NCBI GenBank assembly: GCA_963169915.1
Contig: CAUJEM010000142.1
Location: 1 to 53,576 of the forward strand
Direction: 5' to 3'
Length of the DNA: 53,576 nucleotides
From: Myxococcota bacterium
GTDB lineage: Bacteria; Myxococcota_A; Polyangia; Polyangiales; Polyangiaceae
The first letter of the stretch is position 1. Each line of letters opens with the position of its first letter. Both the position numbers and the translations under genes were made by a program. Shown here in pieces: positions 41,889 to 50,852 of the stretch. Under the pieces are notes generated by a model that searched no databases, had not been told where the DNA came from, and saw only the letters and a list, made by a program, of their open reading frames with translations.

Positions 41889-43034
41889 ATGCAGTGGTCT
41901 CTCCGCATCGCCCGCGTCAGCGGCATCGACATCCGCGTCCACCTCAGCTTCCTGCTGATCGTGGCGTTCTTCGCGGTGGGGGGCTCCCAGCACGGCGCCC
42001 TCGGCGCCGCCCATGGCGCCGCCACGGTGCTGTTGCTGTTCACCTGCGTCACCCTGCACGAGCTGGGACACAGCCTGGTGGCGCAGCGGCTGGGCGTCCC
42101 CGTCAAGGAGATCTTGCTGCTGCCCATCGGGGGCCTGGCCCGCCTTGGGCGTGAGCCAAAGACGGCGCTTCACGAGCTGCTCATCGCGGTCGCGGGGCCG
42201 CTCGTGAACATCGTGCTCGCCGTGGGGCTCGCCGCCAGCGCCTACGGGCTCTGGGGTAGCCTGTTTTTTTACGGGGCGCTCGACTCGCTCGCGAGCGGGA
42301 CGCCACCCAGCGTGCAGGGGCTCGTAGGGACGCTGCTCGCCGCCAACGTGATGCTCGCCGTGTTCAACCTGCTGCCAGCGCTCCCCATGGACGGCGGGCG
42401 GGTCCTGCGCGCCCTGCTCAGCATGCTCTGGGGGCAGGCGCGGGCGACGCGCTGGGCCGCCACCATCGGTCAAGTGCTGGCGGCGGGGATGGGGCTGCTC
42501 GGCCTCTACCTCGGACACCTGGGGCTCGCCTTGGTCGGCGCCTTCGTCTTCTATGGCGCCGGCCGTGAGCGCTGGTCGAGCCGCAGCGCCGAGGCGCTGG
42601 CGCAGCTCCAGGCCGGAGAGGTGGTGGAGCTGGAGGCGCCGCGGCTCGCGCCCACCGACACCCTGGGAGAGGCGGTGGACCGCCTGCTCCGGTCACCACA
42701 CGCCGCCGTCGCCGTCACGCTGGGGCCCCAGCTGCTCGGCGTCCTTCACCGCGACCACCTCCTCGCGCAGATCGGGCGGCAGGGCCTCGGCGGCATCGTG
42801 GCGCACGCCATGCAGCCCGTGCGGCACGTCGTCGCCGCCACCACCCCGCTGCACGTCGTGCGCGCGGAGCTCAACGCCGCGGACGGCGCGCACGTCGCGG
42901 TGGTCGGGGAGGAGGGCCTGCTAGGGCTGCTGGGCCCGGAAGACTTGGGCCGGATCGGCGCGCTGGCCACGGGCCTGGCTCGCCTCGGCATCCAGCGCCC
43001 CGGCGTCCCAGCTCCGCTCCCCGTCAAAGATTGA
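41889..43034 (+). CDS. M50 site-2-protease-like peptidase with CBS domains
   Basis: The ATG at 41889 gives a 381-residue membrane protein. The zinc motif LHELGHS has His57, Glu58 and His61; the third ligand is Asp168 in LPMDGGRVL. There are about five or six membrane helices up to residue 230. Residues about 240-375 form a CBS pair (LAPTDTLGEAVDRLLRSPHAAVAV, GIVAHAMQPVRHVVA, LLGPEDLGRI). This is the SpoIVFB/S2P-CBS type, which cuts substrates inside the membrane, often to release a regulator, with CBS domains sensing nucleotides. The substrate is unknown. All catalytic residues are present. Confidence 0.93.
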   Translation: MQWSLRIARVSGIDIRVHLSFLLIVAFFAVGGSQHGALGAAHGAATVLLLFTCVTLHELGHSLVAQRLGVPVKEILLLPIGGLARLGREPKTALHELLIAVAGPLVNIVLAVGLAASAYGLWGSLFFYGALDSLASGTPPSVQGLVGTLLAANVMLAVFNLLPALPMDGGRVLRALLSMLWGQARATRWAATIGQVLAAGMGLLGLYLGHLGLALVGAFVFYGAGRERWSSRSAEALAQLQAGEVVELEAPRLAPTDTLGEAVDRLLRSPHAAVAVTLGPQLLGVLHRDHLLAQIGRQGLGGIVAHAMQPVRHVVAATTPLHVVRAELNAADGAHVAVVGEEGLLGLLGPEDLGRIGALATGLARLGIQRPGVPAPLPVKD

Positions 43035-43084
43035 AATAGCCCGGGAATTGCGGCCCAGAGCGCTTGTCGCTCGTGGCGGCACAT

Positions 43085-44494
43085 GTGACGGTTCGGCGCG
43101 TGACCTCCACGGCGCTCCCTCCTGCACCCCCCGTCCCCGTCACCGCCTTCGAGCAGCGCTTTGGTCACCCACCGGGGCTCGTGGTGCTCTTCCTCACCGA
43201 GATGTGGGAGCGCTTTTCCTACTACGGCATGCGCGGGCTGCTCGTGCTGTACATGACGAAATACCTATTTTTGGACGGGCGCTCCGACGCCGTCGCGGGG
43301 TTCTTCGTCCTCAAGGGCGCGCTGGAGGCCGTCTTCGGGACGCTCGAGATCAAGCCGCTCGCCTCGCAGATCTACGGGCTCTACACCGGCCTCGTGTACC
43401 TGACGCCCTTCTTCGGCGGGATGCTCGCGGACAAGGTGCTGGGGCAGCGCAAGACGGTGGTCATCGGGGGCGTCCTGATGGCCATCGGACACTTCGTGAT
43501 GGCCATCGAGGGGCTGTTCTTCCTGGCGCTGCTGCTGCTCATCTTGGGCAACGGCTGCTTCAAGCCCAACATCTCCACGCAGCTCGGCGGCCTCTACGCC
43601 GACGGAGACCCTCGGCGAGATCGCGCGTTCTCCATCTTCTACGTGGGCATCAACCTGGGCGCCTTCGTCTCGAACCTCGTCTGCGCCACGCTCGCCGCCC
43701 TCTACGGCTGGCACGTCGGCTTCGGCGCTGCCGGCGTGGGCATGGTGCTCGGCCTCGTCATCTACCTCGCTGGGCGACGTTGGCTCTCCCCGGAGGCGCC
43801 CCGCCTCCAGCGCGGATCGGCGGGGGCGAGCCCCCAACAGCCTCTCACGAAGAACGAGCGCTCGCGCGTCGCCGCGCTCATCGGCCTGTGCGCGCTCAAC
43901 GTGGTCTTCTGGGCCGTGTACGAGCAGCAGGGCAACACCATGCAGCTCTGGGCGGACGACCAGACGCACTGGCCCACCATCGCCGGCTTCCAGATCCCGA
44001 GCCCCTGGTTTCAGTCCTTCAACCCCTTCATGATTTTCCTGTTCACGCCGCTGCTCGCCTTCTTCTGGGGCTGGCAGAGCAGGCGCGGCAAGGAGCCCAG
44101 CAGCGTGGCCAAGATGGCCATCGGCTGTATCGTCCTCGGCTCGAGCTTCCTGGTGATGGTGGCGGGGGCCTACGTGGTCGGCGCGGGCAAGGGCAGCTTG
44201 CTCTGGCCGCTGGCCTGCACCGCCATGCTGACGCTCGGCGAGCTCTACCTGTCTCCCATCGGCCTCTCCCTCGTCACGAAGGTCGCCCCGACGCGCATCG
44301 TCGGCATGATGATGGGCATGTGGTTCCTCTCGAGCTTCGTGGGCAATTACCTCTCGGGGCTCATCGGGATGTTTTACACGCGCATGCCCAAGACGGGCTT
44401 CTTCCTGCTGCTCACGGCGCTGGGCGTGGGCGCGGGGCTCGCCATGTGGGCCTTCAACGGCCGGCTCAAGCGCGCCATCGGGCACGAGGTGTGA
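43085..44494 (+). CDS. POT-family proton-dependent peptide transporter
   Basis: This product (469 residues from the GTG at 43085; GTG at 43100 or TTG at 43064 are also possible, with no decisive ribosome site) has 12 or more membrane helices. The POT signature EMWERFSYYGMRGLLVLYM is present, with the ExxER proton-coupling motif. GGMLADKVLGQRKTVVIGG is the MFS-type loop, and FSIFYVGINLGAF matches the PTR2 motif. The family imports di- and tripeptides with protons. The next element downstream is a strong hairpin, so it is transcribed alone. It may feed on products of the secreted peptidase, though the two genes are not linked. Confidence 0.94.
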   Translation: MTVRRVTSTALPPAPPVPVTAFEQRFGHPPGLVVLFLTEMWERFSYYGMRGLLVLYMTKYLFLDGRSDAVAGFFVLKGALEAVFGTLEIKPLASQIYGLYTGLVYLTPFFGGMLADKVLGQRKTVVIGGVLMAIGHFVMAIEGLFFLALLLLILGNGCFKPNISTQLGGLYADGDPRRDRAFSIFYVGINLGAFVSNLVCATLAALYGWHVGFGAAGVGMVLGLVIYLAGRRWLSPEAPRLQRGSAGASPQQPLTKNERSRVAALIGLCALNVVFWAVYEQQGNTMQLWADDQTHWPTIAGFQIPSPWFQSFNPFMIFLFTPLLAFFWGWQSRRGKEPSSVAKMAIGCIVLGSSFLVMVAGAYVVGAGKGSLLWPLACTAMLTLGELYLSPIGLSLVTKVAPTRIVGMMMGMWFLSSFVGNYLSGLIGMFYTRMPKTGFFLLLTALGVGAGLAMWAFNGRLKRAIGHEV

Positions 44495-44497
44495 GCC

Positions 44498-44530
44498 GCG
44501 GGGCCGCGCCGAGCGCGGCCCCGCTTGTTC
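44498..44530 (+). terminator. Intrinsic terminator after the POT transporter
   Basis: GCGGGGCCGCG (44498-44508) pairs perfectly with CGCGGCCCCGC (44514-44524) around a 5-nt loop, followed by TTGTTC. This is the most terminator-like site in the window, starting three bases after the stop. Confidence 0.75.
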
Positions 44531-44582
44531 GACCCGCACGCTAGTGGTACGGCCTCGCAGCCCCTACCCTCGGAGTGACCGC

Positions 44583-45284
44583 ATGCAGCTACCTCACCTC
44601 GCCCACGTCGGGCTCGCCCTCCTCGCCAGCGCCGCTCGGTGGGGCGGCGGGCTCTACGGCACCCGCGGCGGGGCGCGCCCCGTCCAGCCCCTCGAGCTGT
44701 ACGACATCGAGGGCTGCCCCTACTGCCGGCGCGTGCGCGAGGCGCTCACGGAGCTGGATCTCCCGGTCATGATTTTCCCCTGCCCCAAGGGTGGGGTGCG
44801 CTTTCGCCCCAAGGCGGAGGCCCTGGGTGGAAAGGCGCAGTTTCCCCTCCTGGTGGATCCGAACACCGGCGCGCAGCTCTATGAGTCCCGGGACATCGTG
44901 CGCTACCTGAGCGAGCACTACGGGGACGGCGCCGTGCCGCTGATCCAGCGCCTCGGCCCGGTGGACCTCGCCACCAGCGCTCAGGCCTCGGCCTTTCGCG
45001 CTGGAAAGGGCGTGAGGGCTCGCCCCAGCCGCGCGCCCGAGGCACCGCTGGAGCTGTACTCCTTCGAGGCCTCGCCGTTCTGCCGGGTGGTGCGTGAGCG
45101 CCTGTGTGAGCTCGAGCTCCCTTACCTGCTGCACAACGTCGGCAAGCGCAGCCCCAGCCGCGCCGCCTTCATCGCGCGCAGCGGCAGGATGATGGTGCCC
45201 TACCTCGCGGACCCGAACACTCAGCAGGAGATGTTCGAGTCCGCGGACATCTTGGAGTACCTCGACGGGCACTACGGCCGCTGA
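44583..45284 (+). CDS. Tandem glutaredoxin/GST-N-fold protein
   Basis: The 233-residue product repeats one fold twice. The first unit (about 36-115) reads LELYDIEGCPYCRRVREAL, with Cys45-Pro-Tyr-Cys48, then FPLLVDPNTGAQLYESRDIVRYL. The second (about 153-233) reads LELYSFEASPFCRVVRERL, with a single Cys, then VPYLADPNTQQEMFESADILEYL. Both end with the GST-N Ser/Glu-Ser-x-x-Ile motif. The first active site looks redox-active (CPYC as in glutaredoxin); the second has lost its first Cys. Thiol transfer or glutathione binding is likely. A mildly hydrophobic N-terminus (LALLASAARW) could be a weak anchor. Confidence 0.9.
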   Translation: MQLPHLAHVGLALLASAARWGGGLYGTRGGARPVQPLELYDIEGCPYCRRVREALTELDLPVMIFPCPKGGVRFRPKAEALGGKAQFPLLVDPNTGAQLYESRDIVRYLSEHYGDGAVPLIQRLGPVDLATSAQASAFRAGKGVRARPSRAPEAPLELYSFEASPFCRVVRERLCELELPYLLHNVGKRSPSRAAFIARSGRMMVPYLADPNTQQEMFESADILEYLDGHYGR

Positions 45285-45300
45285 GCCGTGGGCTCAGCGC

Positions 45301-46845
45301 TCAAGGCGCCGGCTTCTCGATCCACAGGTCGACGTTGCGGTGCTCCACCGTGGCCTGACCACCGGGGCTCCACCCGGACGTGTAGTCCAGGATGGCCAGC
45401 TCGCGACCGTCCGCGCCCACCTTGTCCCCATCCGTGCGCCAATCGACGACGGTGCTGTGGAGGCGTAGCCAGCCGTTGTCCTCATCCCAGATCTCGACGA
45501 TGCGCTGCTGGTGCGGGTAGTCCGCCAGCGCGCTGCTCATCACCTCCCACCAGCCGCGCGCCCCAGGCGGCCCCTCGAGCGTGACTCGGTGCTCGTGCGA
45601 GTGCCCCACCATGCTGAACACCACGTTCGGGTACTGCCCGATGAGCTCCCTCCACTGGTCCGCCGTCCACGCGTCGGGCTGCACGGAGCCGCCGAGCCCC
45701 GAGCCGTCTCCCAAGGACAAGACGCCGTGGTGGGAGGCCATCACGACCCACTTGCCGGCAGCCTTGGCCTCTTCCAGCAGGGGCTTGATGGTGGTGTTCA
45801 CGTCGCCCTCCCGCACGACGCCCTTCTCCGACCCCGTCTCCGCGGCCAGATCCAAGATGAGGAAGCGCAGCGGCGTCCCCGGGACGTCGAAGGTGTAGGT
45901 GGCCTTGCCGCTGCTCAGCTGGGCGTCGCCGATCCCCATCGCGTGGTGATCGGCCAGGAACCGCATCAGCTCTTGACGCCCGAGCAGGGCCCGCCGCTCG
46001 TCCGGGACCACGTTCTCCTTGATGATGGGGCCGCCGGGCTGGGACCAGTCCCGTGTGCCGCCGGGCGCCTCCGACCCCAACGCCGCCTCACGCTTGGTGT
46101 CCACCGCGAGGTTGCCCTGCACCAAGACGTCGTGATTGCCGGTGACCCAGTACCACGGGAACTCCAGCGCGACGGGCACGAAGGGATCCTTGCCGTCGTT
46201 GTTCGGCCCCGGCACCGGGTCGTCATTCGCGCCGGAGTCGCAGTGCAAGCTGGGGGAGCCGTCGAGCAGCGCCATCACCCACTCGAGCTCGTTGCTCTGC
46301 GCGCTGTCGGCGTTGTCACCGCCCAGCAGCAAGAAATCTAGCGGATCCGCCGCGTGCACGGCGTTCAGCGTCCGCACCGCGGCGTTGACCATGCGGCAGA
46401 TGTCCACGTCGTGCGGGCGCATGGCCGGGCTGAACAGCCCCGGCCCATCGAAACTTGCCAAGCGCGTGGGCGACTCGTCATCCGCGAGCTGCCAGTCCGG
46501 CATGTGGACGAAGCGCACGAGGCGCTTGCGCGCGGCACCCGACGCCGGAGGCTGCTCCGCGCCAGCGACGCGCGTCAGGTGCGTCTCCCCTGGGCGGCGC
46601 AGCTCCGTGAGCCCGAAGCCATCGTCCAAGAGCGACTGGCGCTCGTCCGGCACGTCCGGCGAGCGCGCCTCCGCAGGGGAGCTGACCGGGTGCAGCGGGG
46701 CGAGCAGCGCCGCGTCCGTGAGCTCGATGGCGCCGAGCGGCGGCAAGCGACTGTTGGCGGGGGCCTTCTCCTCGTCTTCGGTGCTGCAGGCCAAGGTGCT
46801 GACGCCGAGACACAGCGCCACGAGCAGGGCGGTAGAGCGAGCCAT
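45301..46845 (-). CDS. Metallophosphoesterase lipoprotein
   Basis: The 514-residue product has a signal peptide with lipobox STLAC (Cys20). The calcineurin-like metallophosphoesterase motifs follow in order: FVHMPDWQLADDES (Asp metal ligand), LLGGDNADS (GDN), WVTGNHDV (GNHD), VVMASHHGV and MVGHSHEHRV (GHxH). It probably hydrolyses phosphate esters in the periplasm or at the surface. The substrate is unknown. The gene converges on the GST-fold gene with only 16 bp between them. The ATG lies 7 nt after CACACT, a -10-like element. Confidence 0.92.
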   Translation of the reverse strand: MARSTALLVALCLGVSTLACSTEDEEKAPANSRLPPLGAIELTDAALLAPLHPVSSPAEARSPDVPDERQSLLDDGFGLTELRRPGETHLTRVAGAEQPPASGAARKRLVRFVHMPDWQLADDESPTRLASFDGPGLFSPAMRPHDVDICRMVNAAVRTLNAVHAADPLDFLLLGGDNADSAQSNELEWVMALLDGSPSLHCDSGANDDPVPGPNNDGKDPFVPVALEFPWYWVTGNHDVLVQGNLAVDTKREAALGSEAPGGTRDWSQPGGPIIKENVVPDERRALLGRQELMRFLADHHAMGIGDAQLSSGKATYTFDVPGTPLRFLILDLAAETGSEKGVVREGDVNTTIKPLLEEAKAAGKWVVMASHHGVLSLGDGSGLGGSVQPDAWTADQWRELIGQYPNVVFSMVGHSHEHRVTLEGPPGARGWWEVMSSALADYPHQQRIVEIWDEDNGWLRLHSTVVDWRTDGDKVGADGRELAILDYTSGWSPGGQATVEHRNVDLWIEKPAP

Positions 46846-46852
46846 GCCGCAG

Positions 46853-46858
46853 AGTGTG
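46853..46858 (-). promoter_or_regulatory. CACACT -10-like element before the phosphoesterase
   Basis: On the minus strand CACACT ends 7 nt before the ATG at 46845, the spacing seen at other genes here. The first base departs from the TANNNT pattern. Confidence 0.3.
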
Positions 46859-46920
46859 CCAGATCCGTAGAGATCCTAAAGGTGCTGTAGGAGAAACCCG
46901 AAAAGCAGGCGCCCGGCGAC

Positions 46921-46926
46921 TATACT
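46921..46926 (+). promoter_or_regulatory. TATACT -10 element, 7 nt from the ATG
   Basis: TATACT ends 7 nt before the ATG at 46934, so the transcript is probably leaderless. No good -35 is seen. Confidence 0.48.
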
Positions 46927-46933
46927 CGCGGGG

Positions 46934-47860
46934 ATGTCCTCACGGGGCCTGCTGCTGGTGGCCACCCTGGCGCTCGGTTGCTCCCGCGGCGACGACGGGC
47001 CCCCTCGCAGCCCCCCCGGCGCCAGCGCGCCCCCGAGCGCGGCGGCGACGAGCTCCGCCTGTGGACCGCTCGACTGCACGCGCTACGCCGACGTCCATGC
47101 CGCCCTGAGCCGGGTGCTCGCCAGCTCGCCCAGGGTGCTCGCCGTGGGCGAGACGCACGCGCAGCGGGACCGCGGCGGCGTCCCCTCCGCGACCCGGCGC
47201 TTCGCCGAGCTGCTGCTCCCAGAGCTGGCGCCGAGGAGCAGCGCGCTCATCGTGGAGCTCTGGGTTCCTGACCCGCGCTGCAACCCGCGACAAATCGCCC
47301 AGGTGGCACGCCAGACCGAGGCGGTGACCAAGACCCAGGCCACCACCAACCAGAGCGAGTTCGTCCTCCTCGGCCAGCGCGCCAAGCAGCTCGGGCTCGC
47401 GCCGAGCGTGCTCAGCCCGAGCTGCGAGGACTACGCGGCGATCACGCGCGCGGGCCCTGACGACGTGCTCGTGATGCTGGCGATGATCGCGCGGCTGACC
47501 CGCGAAGCCGCCGAGCGCGCGCTCGCGCGGCCGGAGGGCAAGCTCGTCATCACCTACGGCGGCGCCCTCCACAACGACGCCGTGGCGCGCCCCGGCAAGG
47601 AGGACTGGACCTTCGGTCCAGCGCTCTCGCGCGCTACCGCCGGCGCCTACGCGGAGCTGGATCTCATCGTGCCGGAGTACATCGGTGACACCGAGGCCTG
47701 GACGGCGCTGCCGTGGTACCCCTACTACGACGCCGAGAGGCTGGGCGATCAGCTCGTGCTGTTTCACCCGGCGCCGCAGCGCTGGGTGCTCATCTTCCCG
47801 CGGACGCCGCTGGCGCCGCCTGCCGCGGCGCCGTCGAGCTCGAGCCCTGCGGCGCGCTAG
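46934..47860 (+). CDS. ChaN/TIKI-like lipoprotein
   Basis: The 308-residue product has a short lipoprotein signal (lipobox TLALGC, Cys16) and a Pro/Ala/Ser-rich linker. The folded part starts with VLAVGETHAQ, then SALIVELWVPD, and later LVITYGGALHND: a Gly-Glu-x-His and a Tyr-Gly-Gly-x-x-His, as in the TIKI/ChaN/EreA-like superfamily. Members bind haem or act as metal-dependent hydrolases. The two His/Glu sites suggest a metal or ligand site is kept. The exact function is unknown. Its end overlaps a convergent gene by 71 nt. Confidence 0.83.
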   Translation: MSSRGLLLVATLALGCSRGDDGPPRSPPGASAPPSAAATSSACGPLDCTRYADVHAALSRVLASSPRVLAVGETHAQRDRGGVPSATRRFAELLLPELAPRSSALIVELWVPDPRCNPRQIAQVARQTEAVTKTQATTNQSEFVLLGQRAKQLGLAPSVLSPSCEDYAAITRAGPDDVLVMLAMIARLTREAAERALARPEGKLVITYGGALHNDAVARPGKEDWTFGPALSRATAGAYAELDLIVPEYIGDTEAWTALPWYPYYDAERLGDQLVLFHPAPQRWVLIFPRTPLAPPAAAPSSSSPAAR

Positions 47861-48371
47861 GCAGCGGCGGCTCCTCCGCCAGCGCCGCCAGCAGCTCTTG
47901 CCGCACGAACTCCACGACCTCCGCGGCTGGCACGCGGTCGGCCACCTCGCGGATCCCGATCTGGATGACCACCGTCTCGAGGCCAGCGTCACCGAGCTTG
48001 ACCTTGGACCAGTGCAAGAACATCCCCACCAAGTCCTCCTCCAGCATGGTGGGGAAGCGCTGCACGATGCGCTTCTTCAGGGCGCCGTCGCCGTAGACAC
48101 GCTCCGCGACGCGCTTGGCCACGGCGAGGCGCTCTTCGAAGCGCTCACTCCCCGGGATCTCCACCGTGCCTTGGTGCATCCGCCCCATCTGGCAAGCCAG
48201 CAGCGCCGCCAGGCTCAACCCGAGGCTCAACAGCGCCCGGCGTGAGCACGCCGCGGGCCCGCGCTCACCCCGCTGGTCCCCGCGCGCGGGCCCGCCCGGG
48301 GGCGACCCCTTCCCCTCGCGCCGCGTCTGGGGCAAGAAAAACCCAATGCTCTTCGACGTCATCGCCGCCAT
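47790..48371 (-). CDS. Uncharacterised exported protein, start uncertain
   Basis: The longest form has 193 residues. A signal-like segment RRALLSLGLSLAALLAC (about residues 44-60) ends in a lipobox, so the real protein may start much closer to it, but no ATG or GTG lies in frame between residue 4 and the hydrophobic part. The mature region has ERFEERLAVAKRVAERVYGDGALKKRIVQRF, a helix-rich block, then VQRFPTMLEEDLVGMF. The C-terminus is Ala/Pro/Ser-rich. I recognise no family. The 3' end overlaps the convergent gene by 71 nt, and the 5' end overlaps the divergent gene by 26 nt, so the true gene is probably shorter at one or both ends. Confidence 0.68.
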   Translation of the reverse strand: MAAMTSKSIGFFLPQTRREGKGSPPGGPARGDQRGERGPAACSRRALLSLGLSLAALLACQMGRMHQGTVEIPGSERFEERLAVAKRVAERVYGDGALKKRIVQRFPTMLEEDLVGMFLHWSKVKLGDAGLETVVIQIGIREVADRVPAAEVVEFVRQELLAALAEEPPLPSAPQGSSSTAPRQAAPAASAGR

Positions 48372-48738
48372 CTTGGCCGTGGTCTACACGCTGCGAAAGC
48401 TCGACGCCAAGCGCCCCAGCGCCCAAGACTACCCCGCCGTGGCGCCGGAGCGCTTCGCGGCCTGGCAGCGACGTGAGCTGTTCGCCCTCAATCTTGGCAG
48501 TGGCGCTTGCGCGCTCAAGACGCTCCTCGGGGTCTTCGAGTACCTCTACGGCCCGCGCATCGCCGCCTGGGCAGCCCCCTCCGGGCGGGTCCAGTGGGTC
48601 TATGGGGTGAGCGCGCTGCTGTTCGTGAGCTGGCTCTTGGCGCTCGTGATCGCCTTCATCCTCGCGCGCCGTGCTCGCAAGGAGCGCGAGGTGCTCGGGA
48701 TCCAGCTTCACAAGGCCCCCTCCCCGGCGCCCGGCTGA
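48346..48738 (+). CDS. Small integral membrane protein
   Basis: The ATG at 48346 gives a 130-residue protein. The opening MLFDVIAAILAVVYTLRKLD is a helix with a charged end. A central hydrophobic part (LNLGSGACALKTLLGVFEYLYG) and a clear membrane helix (VYGVSALLFVSWLLALVIAFILARR) follow. It ends with a basic, cytoplasmic-type tail. No family is recognised. An AAGAAAAACCCA stretch precedes the start, with no good ribosome site. It is divergent to the exported protein gene and overlaps its longest form. Confidence 0.75.
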   Translation: MLFDVIAAILAVVYTLRKLDAKRPSAQDYPAVAPERFAAWQRRELFALNLGSGACALKTLLGVFEYLYGPRIAAWAAPSGRVQWVYGVSALLFVSWLLALVIAFILARRARKEREVLGIQLHKAPSPAPG

Positions 48739-48869
48739 GCTCGAGCGAGGAAGGATTTTCAGCCCCGAGCGTACACCAGCAGCACATGGCACACCGAGAC
48801 GTGGAACCGCTGGGGGTCTTGCTCGCCGGCCTCTTCGAGTGCGGCCGGGGCCCAGCCGGTGCCCAGCGG

Positions 48870-50054
48870 CTAGAGCACGCCCAAGCGACGCGCCGCGCTG
48901 GTGAAGGCCGCTACGGCTCGGTCCACCTGCTCCGCCGTGTGCTCGGCGGAGAGCTGCACGCGGATCCTCGCCTCGCCCCGGGGCACCACGGGGTAGCTGA
49001 ACCCCACGACGTAGATCCCCTCCGCCAGCAGCGCAGCCGCTAGATCCGCCGCCTGCTGGGCGTCACCGATCATCACGGGCACGATCGGGTGCTCGCCGGG
49101 CTTCAGCGTGAAGCCCGCGGCCTGCATCCCCTCCCGGAAGCGCCGCGCGTTGGCCTTCACCTGCTCCCGGAGCGCCCCGGACTCCTCGAGCAGCTCCAGC
49201 ACGGTGAGGCTGGCGCCGGCGATGGCGGGCGCCAGGGTGTTGGAGAACAGGTACGGCCGTGAGCGCTGGCGTAGCAGCTCGATGAGCTCCCGCTTGCCCG
49301 TGGTGAAGCCGCCGCTGGCGCCACCCAGCGCCTTGCCCAAGGTGCTGGTCATCACGTCCACCCGCGCCTGGACGCCATGATGCTCCGGCGTGCCGCGCCC
49401 CGTGGCGCCCACGAAGCCCGTGGCGTGGGAGTCGTCCACCATCACCATGGCCCGGTAGCGCTCCGCGAGCTCACAGATGCGGTCCAGCTTGGCGAGGTAG
49501 CCGTCCATGCTGAAGACGCCGTCGGTGGCGACGAGCCGTAGGCGCTTGCCCTGAGTGGCCTTCAGCGCCTGCTCGAGCGCCTCCATGTCTCCATTGGGGT
49601 AGCGGTGGCGCTCGGCCTTACAGAGCCGGATGCCGTCGATGATGGAGGCGTGGTTGAGCGCATCGCTGATGACGGCGTCTTGCTCACCCAAGAGCGTCTC
49701 GAAGAGCCCCCCGTTGGCGTCGAAGCACGAAGAGTAGAGGATGGTGTCCTCCGTGCCGAAGAAGCTAGAAATCTTCGCCTCGAGCTGCTTGTGGACCTCT
49801 TGCGTGCCGCAGATGAAGCGCACGCTGCTCATCCCGTAGCCATAGCGCTCCAGGGCCTGCGCTGCCGCCGCCAGCACGCGCGGATGCGACGAGAGCCCGA
49901 GGTAGTTGTTCGCGCAGAAGTTGAGCACCTCCTTGCCGTTGGAGGTGATGCGGGCCGCCTGGGGCGTGCTGATGACCCGCTCGGACTTGAACAGCCCCGC
50001 CGCGCGGATGGCGTCGAGCTCCTGCGCGTAGACCTCTCGAGCGCCTTCGTACAT
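48870..50054 (-). CDS. kbl: Glycine C-acetyltransferase (2-amino-3-ketobutyrate CoA ligase)
   Basis: The start at 50054 gives 394 residues, matching the family (about 398 in Escherichia coli). This PLP enzyme of the alpha-oxoamine synthase group cleaves 2-amino-3-ketobutyrate with CoA to glycine and acetyl-CoA, the second step of threonine breakdown. Seen motifs are [60 protein letters not shown], and the PLP lysine in TLGKALGG (Lys241). The partner threonine dehydrogenase gene (tdh) is not in the window. It follows the SH3-type lipoprotein gene by 7 nt on the same strand. Confidence 0.95.
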   Translation of the reverse strand: MYEGAREVYAQELDAIRAAGLFKSERVISTPQAARITSNGKEVLNFCANNYLGLSSHPRVLAAAAQALERYGYGMSSVRFICGTQEVHKQLEAKISSFFGTEDTILYSSCFDANGGLFETLLGEQDAVISDALNHASIIDGIRLCKAERHRYPNGDMEALEQALKATQGKRLRLVATDGVFSMDGYLAKLDRICELAERYRAMVMVDDSHATGFVGATGRGTPEHHGVQARVDVMTSTLGKALGGASGGFTTGKRELIELLRQRSRPYLFSNTLAPAIAGASLTVLELLEESGALREQVKANARRFREGMQAAGFTLKPGEHPIVPVMIGDAQQAADLAAALLAEGIYVVGFSYPVVPRGEARIRVQLSAEHTAEQVDRAVAAFTSAARRLGVL

Positions 50055-50061
50055 GACGCGC

Positions 50062-50790
50062 TCAGTTGGAGCCGGGCTTCGGGGGCGCCTTGGGTGGTGG
50101 GCGGAAGGTGAGGACCGGCTTGGCGCCGCTGATGGTGGTGGCCGTGGCCGTGGCCGGAGGCGCGGTCGTGGTGGCGGGGGGCGTGGTGGTGGTGGCGGTC
50201 GCCACGGCCGTCCCGGTGGAGGTGGCCGTCGCGGTGGGCGTGGCGCCAGCGTCGGGCGTGGCCGCGGCCGTCCCCGTGGCCGTGGCCGAGGCAGACGCCG
50301 TCGTGGCGGGCGGAGGGAGGGCACCGGCGTCCTGCTGCGCGACCGCGGTCGGGTCCACCTTCTCCACCTTCGTGGAGGTCATGGCGGCGGGCACCCAACC
50401 GGGGCTGAGCTGGCCGACCCCCGAGGGGTACTCGATGAGCATCCAGTTGCCGTACCGCGCCTTACGGTTGACGAGCGTCCCGCGTCCGAGCTGGGCGATG
50501 GGCTCCCCGCTCGAGTCTGCCTCCGAGTACACCTTGACCAGCGCGACGTTGATCCGCACGGTGCCGCTCTCGACCCGCTCCTTGTCTCCATAGCGGGTCA
50601 CGTCCTTGCTCCCGCTGGGCGCCTCGGCGGTGGGCGCCGGCGCGGGCTCCGGCGGCGCGGGCGCCGCGGGCTCGGCGGAGGGCGCCGCTACCGTCGGGGG
50701 CGCCTCCTCCTTCTTCTTGCAGGCGAGCAGTGCGCTCACCACGAGCATGGGGGCCAAGACTGCGGACAGGCGCTCTAGGTTGCGTGCCAT
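50062..50790 (-). CDS. Lipoprotein with SH3-like domain and Thr/Ala-rich tail
   Basis: The ATG at 50790 follows GAGGTAACC. The 242-residue product has a lipobox VSALLAC (Cys24) followed by KKKEE. A Pro/Ala-rich linker leads to a bacterial SH3-like domain (about 75-150): [37 protein letters not shown] and GWVPAAM. The C-terminal third is repeated Ala/Thr/Pro (about 160-225), ending in a Pro-rich [19 protein letters not shown]3-like domains in exported proteins often bind peptidoglycan. Its 7-nt spacing to kbl suggests cotranscription, though the functions seem unrelated. Confidence 0.88.
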   Translation of the reverse strand: MARNLERLSAVLAPMLVVSALLACKKKEEAPPTVAAPSAEPAAPAPPEPAPAPTAEAPSGSKDVTRYGDKERVESGTVRINVALVKVYSEADSSGEPIAQLGRGTLVNRKARYGNWMLIEYPSGVGQLSPGWVPAAMTSTKVEKVDPTAVAQQDAGALPPPATTASASATATGTAAATPDAGATPTATATSTGTAVATATTTTPPATTTAPPATATATTISGAKPVLTFRPPPKAPPKPGSN

Positions 50791-50852
50791 GGTTACCTCG
50801 CCAGCAACGCTACAACAGCCTCCCACGTTAGCCTAGCCGATAGCGCGGCGGC

